Shown one piece after another: positions 31,042 through 38,276 of a DNA stretch of 57,703 nt. The notes beneath the pieces are model-generated. The model saw only the letters and a list, made by a program, of their open reading frames with translations. It made no database searches and was not told where the DNA came from. Both the position numbers and the translations under genes were made by a program. The stretch covers positions 1 to 57,703 of the forward strand of contig JAIBBS010000031.1 of the NCBI GenBank assembly GCA_019694555.1, given 5' to 3'. This DNA is from Nannocystaceae bacterium (GTDB lineage: Bacteria > Myxococcota_A > Polyangia > Nannocystales > Nannocystaceae). Position 1 is the stretch's first letter; each line of letters begins with the position of its first letter.

Positions 31042-31554
31042 TCAAGTCGGCTGAACGCAATAGCGTCTGCCCGCGTCGCCGCTGTCCACGCAGACCGTGC
31101 CCGGCATGTTGCGCACGTCCGTGCAGTCGCTGTCGACGGTGCAGCCGGCGACGCAGCGCTTCGTGCCGTTGACGGTGGTGCAGGACCAGCCCGTGAAGAG
31201 GTCGCTGCACTGGCCGTCGCCCGAGCACGCACCCAGCACGCACTCGTGCGCCTCGTTGCAGCTCCAGTTGTTCGGATAGGTGTCCGGACAGGCGACCGAG
31301 CTCGGCACGCCTTCGCAGCAGTCTGCGACCGTGTCGCAGTACTTGGGCAGGCAGGCCTCGCCGTCCGGCACGAATCCCGTCGTCGAGTCGGCGCTTCCGG
31401 AGTCGGCGCTGGTGGCGGTGGTGGTCGAGGTCGTCGTCGTCGTGCTCAACTCCCCCGTCGTCGACGCGGTCCCGCCACCGCTGCCGCCGACGGTGTCATC
31501 GCCACACCCGCCGACCAAGATCCCGAGGAGCACCGCCGCGATGTGCCGCGCCAC
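31042..31554 (-). CDS. Cys-rich lipoprotein, last gene of the island operon
   Basis: A 170-residue exported protein. The GTG at 31554 has a GAGG 8 nt upstream and gives a compact lipoprotein signal (ARHIAAVLLGILVGGC); an in-frame ATG at 31629 would add 25 residues and overlap the upstream gene. A Ser/Thr linker (TSTTTATSADSGSADST) leads to a domain with many Cys in patterns such as CDTVADCCEG, CVLGACSGDGQC and CTVDSDCTD, typical of myxobacterial CxxDxxC lipoproteins. Function unknown; surface location expected. Confidence 0.75.
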   Translation of the reverse strand: MARHIAAVLLGILVGGCGDDTVGGSGGGTASTTGELSTTTTTSTTTATSADSGSADSTTGFVPDGEACLPKYCDTVADCCEGVPSSVACPDTYPNNWSCNEAHECVLGACSGDGQCSDLFTGWSCTTVNGTKRCVAGCTVDSDCTDVRNMPGTVCVDSGDAGRRYCVQPT

Positions 31555-31607
31555 CGACCGTGCCTCGCGCAACCAAGACCCGACGATCCCGGCTCGTTCC
31601 TCGTCGA

Positions 31608-32516
31608 TCAGTCCAGCGGGCAGATGCATGGATCGTCTCCCAGGTTCCCGCAGAGGTTGTAGTCGGCGACGCCGAGCGTCGCGAGCTTCGCGCTGATCTC
31701 ATCGCTCGGAAGCGACACGTTGCCCATGAACGAGACACCCGTCGGAGGCGGTGCACCGTTGGCGATCAACGCGTCGAGGACGGACGCGTCGGTGAGCGAG
31801 GGGTTGCCAAAGATCGACAACGTTTCGAGGTGCTCGAGCGAGTCGAAGCTCCCCAGCGAGGTCAGGGAGCCGGGTGGTTGCGGCGGGGATTCGGTTCCCC
31901 AGTCGCACGCTCCGATCCAGAGATTCGTCAAGCGCTGGATCGTCGGCAGGTCGATGCGCTCGATCGCGTGGCCCGCGTCGATGCTGATCGTGTCGAGCTC
32001 AGTCAAACCCTCGAAGCCCTCGAGCACCTGTGGGGACCCGTCTCCGCCGCCTCGGATGCTCCCGAGACTGTTCAAGCGGGTCATCCCGGCCGTCGTTCGG
32101 AGGTATGTGCTCTCGCCGAAGTCCAGCGAGTCAGCCGACTCCAGGCATTCGAGGAAGGAGAGGTCTTCCTGGGGCTGGCCCTCCAGCATGACGAGGACTC
32201 TGCCGGTCACCGACTTGATGTCACGCAACTCATCGAGAACGCTGTCGGCTCTTACGACGAGGTCGCCGTCGATGTCGCGCCAGCAGCCCGTCGACTCGGT
32301 CGTCGATCCGGTCGTCGAGCTCGACGACGCCTGCGCGCTCGTCGACTCGGTCGAAGTCGAGCTTGTCGTCGAGCCGGTGGTCGACCCGGTGCCGGTGCCG
32401 CTTGCCGTCGTCGCGTCGTCGCCGCACGCAGATCCGAGTGCCACCACGAGCAGCGCGACTCCGAGATCGCCGATCTCCGCACCGTGGGAGTGGCAACGAT
32501 CTCGCGCTTCGCTCAT
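31608..32516 (-). CDS. Leucine-rich receptor-L-like lipoprotein
   Basis: A 302-residue exported protein. The start overlaps the metalloprotease stop as ATGA, behind GAGGAAGGGG. The signal ends at LGSAC. A Ser/Thr/Gly linker follows, then from about residue 80 a set of leucine-rich strands (VLVMLEGQPQEDLSFL, LEGFEGLTELDTISI, LPTIQRLTNLWI, FDSLEHLETLSIFGNPSL) like the receptor-L/LRR domain common in myxobacteria. The C terminus is Cys-rich (LCGNLGDDPCICPLD). Such domains bind proteins or glycans; the ligand is unknown. Confidence 0.82.
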   Translation of the reverse strand: MSEARDRCHSHGAEIGDLGVALLVVALGSACGDDATTASGTGTGSTTGSTTSSTSTESTSAQASSSSTTGSTTESTGCWRDIDGDLVVRADSVLDELRDIKSVTGRVLVMLEGQPQEDLSFLECLESADSLDFGESTYLRTTAGMTRLNSLGSIRGGGDGSPQVLEGFEGLTELDTISIDAGHAIERIDLPTIQRLTNLWIGACDWGTESPPQPPGSLTSLGSFDSLEHLETLSIFGNPSLTDASVLDALIANGAPPPTGVSFMGNVSLPSDEISAKLATLGVADYNLCGNLGDDPCICPLD

Positions 32517-33916
32517 GGGTTGACCCCTTCCTCGTCCGCGAGGTCGGCAAACCTCTGCCCGAAGCCGTCCAACGGAGAACCTGCGGCCTCCACGTTGTCG
32601 GAGAGCTGGGGCCAGACCTGCGTGGTCGTCCACGGATCGTTGGCCTGCACGAAGGCAGTGAAACCGAGGATCTGATCGAGCGTCGGTTGGTCCGTCGCCT
32701 GATCGGACAGGAACCTCCACCAGAAACGCATCCAGTCCATCTCGCTCATCACGTCCGCCGTCGTGGTCCAGGCCGCCCAGTCGGTCGGACACTGCGAGGC
32801 GACCCAGCGGCTCTGCCCGCCGACCGTGCCCGCAGCGAGACCGCCCTCCAGCGCTATCAGCGAGCCTCCGTCGACGAAGTCCTGGTACGACGGAGCCTTC
32901 TCGAGGTCGATGTCCTTGTAGTAGCGGAAGACGCCATCCTCCACAGCGAAGTCGTTCCACGTGATCGCGGAGATGAAGTGCGCGATGCCCTCGACCAGCG
33001 CGCCGCCGCCATAGTGAGCCTGCCTCATGCCATGGACGCCCCCGTCGGAGTTGATCGGGCTCATGTCGATGTCCGTGGCCGGCACGATGTCGAACTTGCA
33101 CGCGTCGTCGATCGCGTCGTACGAGTAGCTGTACGCGCCCGGGCCGTTGCCGTTCCACGTTGCATCCAACCAGTGACCGAGCTCGTGCGCGATGACGAAC
33201 TTCTCCCGAAACGAGTCGACGCCGATGTCGACCACCGAGGGGCTGGTCCCACTGCAGTGGCATCGCGCGTTCCCGAAGACCGGCCGGTACGCGAGGTAGA
33301 TCGTCTCGTCCGGGGCGAGCGTCGGCGGCATGACTCCGAGGTCTTCGAAGCGCCGCATGGTCGCCGTCGCAGCGGCGATGATCGGGAGCATCCTGACGCG
33401 GAGGTCTTCTTGGTCGAGCCCGATCTCCGCCCCGGCGATTCCGATCGCCGAGCCGCCGGGCTCGAGGCCATGGAGATGAGCCTCCCAGAACACGGTCTGT
33501 GGCACCGCCTGGCTGGTAGGGTCCATTGCGTTGTTGTCGAATGCGGCGAGAAGCCGCACGCCGCCGATCACGGCGTCCGCATAAACGAGCGCCTTGTGGC
33601 CGTAGCTGTACTGCGTGTCGAACGTGATGCAGCCGTCGGAGTCGAGCGAGCTGGTCAGCGGGGTCTCCGGCGGCGGACGAAGCAGCACGACGCGCGCGCC
33701 GCTCGCCTGCACCGGGCCGCTCTTGAAGTAGTCCTCGCCCACGTTGCTGTCGTCGAACGCCGCGTCCCAGTAGAAGCAGACCGTGGTCGGCTGGCAGGCG
33801 GAGGCAGTGCTGGCGACGATCCAGCTGAGCTGGCCTAGCACGAGCGCCGCCACGATGATTGCCCAACTACGCCACGCCCGGTGGCGCCAAGTCTCGTCAC
33901 GAAGAACGGTGACCAT
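32513..33916 (-). CDS. Exported putative zinc metalloprotease (HELGH motif)
   Basis: A 467-residue exported protein. A signal peptide (about 17-40, SWAIIVAALVLGQLSWIVASTASA) precedes a Cys-containing N-terminal region. The zinc motif is AHELGHWLDA (His244, Glu245, His248), and VEGIAHF (Glu309) about 60 residues on resembles the third ligand motif of gluzincin-type peptidases. The rest is unassigned. It is translated 15 bp after the FG-GAP gene fragment with AGAGGA upstream, and coupled to the LRR gene by a 4-bp overlap. Protease activity is inferred from the motif only. Confidence 0.75.
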   Translation of the reverse strand: MVTVLRDETWRHRAWRSWAIIVAALVLGQLSWIVASTASACQPTTVCFYWDAAFDDSNVGEDYFKSGPVQASGARVVLLRPPPETPLTSSLDSDGCITFDTQYSYGHKALVYADAVIGGVRLLAAFDNNAMDPTSQAVPQTVFWEAHLHGLEPGGSAIGIAGAEIGLDQEDLRVRMLPIIAAATATMRRFEDLGVMPPTLAPDETIYLAYRPVFGNARCHCSGTSPSVVDIGVDSFREKFVIAHELGHWLDATWNGNGPGAYSYSYDAIDDACKFDIVPATDIDMSPINSDGGVHGMRQAHYGGGALVEGIAHFISAITWNDFAVEDGVFRYYKDIDLEKAPSYQDFVDGGSLIALEGGLAAGTVGGQSRWVASQCPTDWAAWTTTADVMSEMDWMRFWWRFLSDQATDQPTLDQILGFTAFVQANDPWTTTQVWPQLSDNVEAAGSPLDGFGQRFADLADEEGVNP

Positions 33917-33931
33917 GGCGAGTGCTTCCTC

Positions 33932-34567
33932 TCAGTACCCGGGGATCCCGAGCGAGCCGACGACCTCGATCTGTCCCATGCGCCTGCCCGGTCCCGTGTC
34001 GATCGGTCCGCTCACGCGCCATGCTGCGAGATCGCCGTCGTAGTAGACGTCGCGCAGCGCATCCTCGCGGTATAGGACCGCGGTGTCGCCGTTCTCGATG
34101 TGCCCGTAGATCGTCGGCCCGACCGTCTTGCCGAACGGGTTCCCACCCACGACGAGGTCCGCGGTGAGCGTGATCGAGGCCGACGTCGGAATCTCGAGCA
34201 ACGCAGGCGGGACCAACGACGGGTTGATGCCGAAGGGGATGAAATCCATCAGATCGAGCGTGTAGACGGTCGATCCGCTCGCGGGAACGGTGAGCGCAGA
34301 CGAGCTGAGCGAGACGTCCTGTCCTCGGACGCGGAGCCCGAAGGTGAGGGTGGCCGCGACCACATCGGCGTCGTTGTTGGCCAGCAGAACCTGAAGCGCT
34401 CCGGTCGTCGTGCTGTAGACGGAGTCCGGGTCGGGAAGCGAGTTCCACGACAGCTCGACGCGCGGCCGCAGGTGGGGACCATCGTCCACCGGGGTAGCAT
34501 CGCACCGGCCGAGTGCATCCGCCGAGACGGTCACCAGCGATTCCACGGAGACGATGAGCAAGCCCAT
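33932..34567 (-). pseudogene. C-terminal part of the FG-GAP/RTX protein, displaced by a frameshift
   Basis: The frame that starts at the ATG at 34567 (MGLLIVSVESLVTVSAD) continues the RTX protein encoded just upstream. In this frame the sequence before it reads GTDAIYSHRSLSQLQS, the natural continuation of ...VVDGGPG. It encodes a beta-sandwich-like domain of about 210 residues with motifs LPDPDSVYSTTTGALQVLLANN. It lacks a signal peptide and cannot be exported alone. Overlaps the upstream frame by 37 bp. A single missing base at about 34612-34620 explains the split. Confidence 0.7.
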
Positions 34568-35994
34568 GCTCTGCAGCTGCGACAGCGAGCGGTGGCTGTA
34601 GATCGCGTCGGTGCCGGGACCGCGTCGACGACTTCGCCGGCCATGACTTCGCAGTCCGTGTCGATCACGAAGATGTCGTTGCCGTTCCCGCCGATCTGCG
34701 CGTCTCGTCCGGGGCCACCATCGAGGACGTCCGATCCCTCGCCGCCGAACAAGCGGTCGTCCCCCTGATCGCTACGCAGCGTGTCCGCACCAGCGCCGCC
34801 CCACACGACGTCGTTGCCGACGAACATCTGGAGCGTCTCTGCAGCGCCGCCGCCGTACACGGGCGCGGGCGCGGCGTGGCAACCGAGCTCGGCGGTGCCG
34901 AAGACGGAGCAACCGTATGTGTCGCAGTCGAGCGCGTTGCCGGTGATCGCGATCCCTGACGAGCCTCCGAGGAAGAGATGCCGCCCGGTCCCGGGCGCCG
35001 AGCCGCAAGCATCGCCGGGGACGGCGATCATCAGGTCGTCGTAGGCGTCGGAGTTCACGCGGGCCGCCGCGAGCCTCCAGCCGAACAGATCGCTGCCCTC
35101 GCTTTGATCGACCACCCCGGTCGCGTTCTGCCACAAGCTCAGCGCTCCGCTTGCCTGAAGGCCGGAACGGTCCGCGCCGTACATCACGACGACCCATCCA
35201 GCGTCCGTGATCGAGCCGAAGTCCTCGTGCGGTGCGGAAATCGCGAGGTCGTGGCACGCGTGACCGCTGACGCTGTCGCCGTTGAAGTTCCCGTGCGCCA
35301 ACGCTGCGGCGAAGTGGTCCTTCGTCTCCGCGGTCTCGGGCATCCCCGACAAGCCCTCGTAGAAGATGTTGTCGACGGTGGTCACGCCCGCGCTGCCGCC
35401 GTAGATCACCTGCAGCGCGCCCGTCTCGGTCGACAAGCCGTACTTCTCGCGAGGTACGCCGATCGCCAGGTCGGCGTACCCGTCGCAGTTGAAGTCGCCC
35501 ATCTCGACGGCGTCGCCCATGTGATCGCCGACGCCGGCTACGCCCTCGATGCCGCTGGTGTCCTGGTGAAAGATCTGGTCGCCGACATCGGTCAGGCCGG
35601 TCGACGAGCCATAGATGACGTGCACGGAGCCGGCATCGGTGACGCCCGAGTCGTCGCCACCGGGCACGCCGATCACGAGGTCGTCACGCCCATCGTTGTT
35701 GATATCCGCGACCCCGAGCGAGGCGCCGAAGAGGTCGTCGCAGGCGGCCGTGCCGAGGATGCCCGTCGTGTCGCGGGTCCAGGTCGTGATCGTGCTGCCC
35801 GCGATCACGTAGATGGCCCCCTTGCCGCAGCTGGTCTGCGGCGAAGACACGACGATCTCCTTCGTGCCGTCGCCGTTGAAGTCGGCCGGCAGCACGACGC
35901 CCGACGGGTCGATGATCGACGCGTGCGCATCGGCAGCGACGCCGAGGATCGAGAGCACGCACGCGCACCAGAGCGACGATCGGCGATCCATCAT
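34531..35994 (-). CDS. Exported FG-GAP repeat protein with RTX-like calcium repeats (5' part, frameshifted near its end)
   Basis: A 487-residue frame. MMDRRSSLWCACVLSILGVAADAHA is a signal peptide. Five FG-GAP (integrin-alpha-like) repeats follow, each with a DxNxDGxxDL-type calcium loop (DFNGDGTKEIVVSSP, DINNDGRDDLVIGVP, DFNCDGYADLAIGVP). Then a short Cys-rich part and RTX-like nonapeptides (GNDVVWGGAGADTLRSDQG, GGEGSDVLDGGPGRDAQIG). The last 25 or so residues are out of frame; the true continuation is the 33932-34567 frame. Full product would be about 687 residues. The start overlaps the upstream stop as TGATG and has a strong GAGGGGA site. Confidence 0.85.
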   Translation of the reverse strand: MMDRRSSLWCACVLSILGVAADAHASIIDPSGVVLPADFNGDGTKEIVVSSPQTSCGKGAIYVIAGSTITTWTRDTTGILGTAACDDLFGASLGVADINNDGRDDLVIGVPGGDDSGVTDAGSVHVIYGSSTGLTDVGDQIFHQDTSGIEGVAGVGDHMGDAVEMGDFNCDGYADLAIGVPREKYGLSTETGALQVIYGGSAGVTTVDNIFYEGLSGMPETAETKDHFAAALAHGNFNGDSVSGHACHDLAISAPHEDFGSITDAGWVVVMYGADRSGLQASGALSLWQNATGVVDQSEGSDLFGWRLAAARVNSDAYDDLMIAVPGDACGSAPGTGRHLFLGGSSGIAITGNALDCDTYGCSVFGTAELGCHAAPAPVYGGGAAETLQMFVGNDVVWGGAGADTLRSDQGDDRLFGGEGSDVLDGGPGRDAQIGGNGNDIFVIDTDCEVMAGEVVDAVPAPTRSTATARCRSCRAWACSSSPWNRW

Positions 35995-36503
35995 CACTCC
36001 CCTCGCTCCCGCGTTTCGACGGCTCGCTCGAGCCGAGCCTCTTTGCGTTGATGCAGCGCGCGACCGCGCTCCGAGTCGTACAGCTCCGCGCGCATGGCGG
36101 AGAGTGCTGCTTCCGCGACGCGCTGTGCTTCGACCTGCTCGCGCTCGGCACGTCGAGGTTCCTCCAGCTCGCCGACGGCTTGCTCGAAGTCGTCCTGGAG
36201 GACGCGCAGGCGCTCGGCCGGTGCGAGCTCGTTCCACCGCAGCGTCAGCGAGCTCTCGCCGTCCTCGTGTGTCGCGCGAACGACATACTCGCCCGACGTG
36301 CGTGACGACGACGGCGGCGGCACATCGGCGGACGCGCGACTCGGTGGCGCCTCCTCATCCGAGCTGGCTCGTAGCCGCGCCGACGTGGGCTCGGCGATCA
36401 CTTGTTGCGGCCGCATCGAGGCGGGGCGATCGAGTACGAGCCACGTCGCGGCCACGGAAGCCGCCGCACAGATCACCCCGACCGCTAGTCCACGCCGCGT
36501 CAT
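35994..36503 (-). CDS. Membrane-anchored coiled-coil protein, first gene of the island operon
   Basis: A 169-residue protein. MTRRGLAVGVICAAASVAATWLV is an uncleaved signal anchor. A Pro/Ser-rich stretch leads to an acidic/basic helical C terminus of about 85 residues (AERLRVLQDDFEQAVGELEEPRR...) that looks like a coiled coil. No known domain. First gene of the five-gene operon; its stop shares a base with the next start. The promoter must lie within the 36504-36655 gap. Confidence 0.7.
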   Translation of the reverse strand: MTRRGLAVGVICAAASVAATWLVLDRPASMRPQQVIAEPTSARLRASSDEEAPPSRASADVPPPSSSRTSGEYVVRATHEDGESSLTLRWNELAPAERLRVLQDDFEQAVGELEEPRRAEREQVEAQRVAEAALSAMRAELYDSERGRALHQRKEARLERAVETRERGE

Positions 36504-36655
36504 CGACAGAACCCCATCCCCGAGTCAAGCACTCGTGAGACGAGCACCACGTTGGCACGGTAGCCGTAGAACCGCCAGTCCGATCTGCGTCACGGCGATG
36601 CCGCTTCGCGCTCGTCGCGGAGTGCGACATCGATCCGCAACGCTCGCGTCCAGTT

Positions 36656-36945
36656 TGTCGCCGGTTGATCGCGCGATCCGTCAGACGCGCGACGCTCTGC
36701 CGTTGGCCGCACGATCAGTGACGGGACGCACGTAGTCGCTGCGCGTCTCCAGCGGACAGCCGACGTGAGGCGGACGACACTCGATGCGTGGGCGATGACG
36801 AGCGCGAACGGGTCGAGCGACGCGACGACGAGGCGGCGATCCAGCTCGCGCTCTTCCGCTACGGCGTGATCGGCCCGCTGGTCGAGCGCGAACAGTACGA
36901 GCCCGGCGAGATCACGAAGCTCGTCGGTGAGATCGCCGCGGCCAC
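36656..36945 (+). mobile_element. Transposase remnant at the right edge of the island
   Basis: The peptide ALFRYGVIGPLVEREQYEPG followed by EITKLVGEIAA (36846-36940) is the N terminus of a Mu/IS481-like rve transposase; the typical form is ALFRYGLIAPL...REIAAR. The rest of that transposase is absent. A TTTGTCGCCGG sequence near 36654 could be the old IS end, but this is inferred. The remnant is unrelated to either transposase of the left element. Confidence 0.55.
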
Positions 36946-37630
36946 GCCCTACGTGCTGGTGCCGGGCGATGCACCCGCGTGCCCGCCGGAGCTCGCTGCG
37001 GACGCGCCGACCGTGGTCGCGGTGGATCCCACGCCGCTGCCGTGTGACTGCGGCTGCCTGGGCAGCTGCAACGTCGAGTTCTTCGACGCCGGCGATCAGG
37101 CCTGCAGCATCGCCAGCGGCGAGATCGACCTCTACGATGGCGACTGCTACGACATGCTCAGCGCGGCCAAGGCTCGCAACGGCCAGAGCGCGGGCGGCAG
37201 CGACTGCGACACGCCGACCCCGTCACCACCGGTGCCCGCGTACGGGGGCGCCCACCGCGTGTGCGCGGGGCTCGAAGACGGATGCGTGCCGGTCCCCGGC
37301 GGCGCGCTCGGGCCGTGCCTGCGCAAGGCCGGCGTGGTCGAGAGCTGCACGATCCCGGGTCTGCCCAAGATGGTCGTCACGATGACGGACGCCAGCATCG
37401 TGTGCCCGGCGTGTGACAGCTGCTCCGCGACGCTGACCCAGGCGTGCGAGGACGCGAACGTCACGCTGCACACCGAGTCGGGCTGCAGCGGCGACGCCAG
37501 CGACATCAGCCAGTTCTGTTCGCTCGACGTCGGGGTGTCGGTCGCGATCGACTTCGCGCTGTCGTGCCCGCCCACGGGCAACGCAATGCCGCAGCCGATC
37601 GACCCCGTCACGTACTGCTGCCCGCAGTGA
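36788..37630 (+). CDS. Chimeric frame: transposase N terminus fused to the 3' part of the interrupted lipoprotein
   Basis: A 280-residue frame with GTG start. Residues 1-52 are transposase remnant. From residue 54 (PYVLVPGDAPACPPEL) the sequence is the 3' part of the host gene split by the island. It has at least eighteen Cys, in clusters such as CDCGCLGSC and CPACDSC, and ends TYCCPQ. There is no signal peptide in this frame, so any product could not be exported. The 3' part keeps an open frame with no disabling mutation, which points to a recent insertion. A TerB-like gene follows 81 bp downstream. Confidence 0.7.
   Translation: MGDDERERVERRDDEAAIQLALFRYGVIGPLVEREQYEPGEITKLVGEIAAATPYVLVPGDAPACPPELAADAPTVVAVDPTPLPCDCGCLGSCNVEFFDAGDQACSIASGEIDLYDGDCYDMLSAAKARNGQSAGGSDCDTPTPSPPVPAYGGAHRVCAGLEDGCVPVPGGALGPCLRKAGVVESCTIPGLPKMVVTMTDASIVCPACDSCSATLTQACEDANVTLHTESGCSGDASDISQFCSLDVGVSVAIDFALSCPPTGNAMPQPIDPVTYCCPQ
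36946..36956. repeat. Right direct repeat flanking the 10-kb island
   Basis: GCCCTACGTGC, second copy of the 26936-26946 repeat, at the transposase/lipoprotein junction. Confidence 0.7.
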
Positions 37631-37711
37631 CGCCGTTCGTGGCGCACCCCGCCCGGACCACGCGCGGCGTTGTACGATCCTGCCGCGCCCCGGACCGGGC
37701 GGGAGACCACG

Positions 37712-38242
37712 ATGAGCGTCGACGATCCCCTGAGCGACCTCACCCACGCGCTGTCGCGCTTCCGCGTGGCGAGCACGCCGCCCGACGCAGTGCTGGACGC
37801 GATGGTGGCGTTCGCCTACAGCGACGGGCTCGCGTCCCATGCCGAGCTCGAGTACATCGCGTCGCTGCGCTTCGCCGGCGACAGCGAGCGCGCCAGCGCC
37901 GAGATCGCGCGCTCGACCGAGCGACTGCGGCAAGATGCGGACTTCCGCGCCGCGCTGACGCGCGTGGGCGGCATGCTCCGCGACGACGCCGAGCGCATCG
38001 AGGTGCTCGCGTTCGCCGTCGCGGTGGCGTACGCCGACCTCGAGATCCAGCGCGCCGAGGACCAGGCGATCGCGTGGCTGTGCGACGCGCTGGGCCTGGG
38101 CTTCGCGCGCGCGCACGAGGTCTGCGACGCCGTCGCCGACGCGGTCGAGGCCAACGAGCCGCTGGCCCACCTGCCGCCCGACGCGACGCTGCCGCTGACG
38201 TTCGTGTCGGGCCTGCGTTGGCCCGGCTTCGCGCGCAGCTGA
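37712..38242 (+). CDS. TerB-like helical protein
   Basis: A 176-residue all-helical cytoplasmic protein. ATG 37712 follows GGGAG. The layout matches the TerB/DjlA-N-like fold: AVLDAMVAFAYSDGLASHAELEYIASL with an acidic metal-binding turn, and a second helix pair VLAFAVAVAYADLEIQRAEDQAIAWL. TerB domains occur in tellurite-resistance and stress systems. No other ter gene is nearby, so tellurite resistance is not implied. A strong terminator-like hairpin follows the stop. Confidence 0.7.
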   Translation: MSVDDPLSDLTHALSRFRVASTPPDAVLDAMVAFAYSDGLASHAELEYIASLRFAGDSERASAEIARSTERLRQDADFRAALTRVGGMLRDDAERIEVLAFAVAVAYADLEIQRAEDQAIAWLCDALGLGFARAHEVCDAVADAVEANEPLAHLPPDATLPLTFVSGLRWPGFARS

Positions 38243-38265
38243 CGGCCGGCCGCGTGGGCCGGCCG
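38243..38265 (+). terminator. Terminator-like hairpin between convergent genes
   Basis: CGGCCGGCC, loop GCGTG, GGCCGGCCG: a perfect 9-bp GC stem starting one base after the TerB-like stop codon. It could serve both the TerB-like gene and the convergent metalloprotease gene. No T-run. Confidence 0.6.
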
Positions 38266-38276
38266 CCGCGCGCCGC

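Larger units (their letters stand above)
26947..36956. mobile_element. Genomic island of about 10.0 kb inserted into a lipoprotein gene
   Basis: The 10,010-bp segment plus one 11-bp repeat copy is what must be removed to restore the host gene frame. The left edge is the terminus of an insertion element, 2 bp from the repeat. The right edge is a truncated transposase N terminus. Cargo: a formylglycine-generating-enzyme-like 3' fragment, a five-gene operon of exported proteins on the minus strand and no housekeeping genes. Parts of the cargo (for example around 33.4-33.6 kb) look lower in GC by eye than the flanks, which fits acquisition; this was not computed. Confidence 0.65.

Noticed and set aside
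26646-37630. Phage or ICE explanation of the island
   Set aside because: No integrase of the tyrosine/serine type, no conjugation or phage structural genes, and no tRNA at the insertion site.
37712-38242. Possible tellurite resistance locus
   Set aside because: Only one TerB-like protein; no terACDEZ neighbours.
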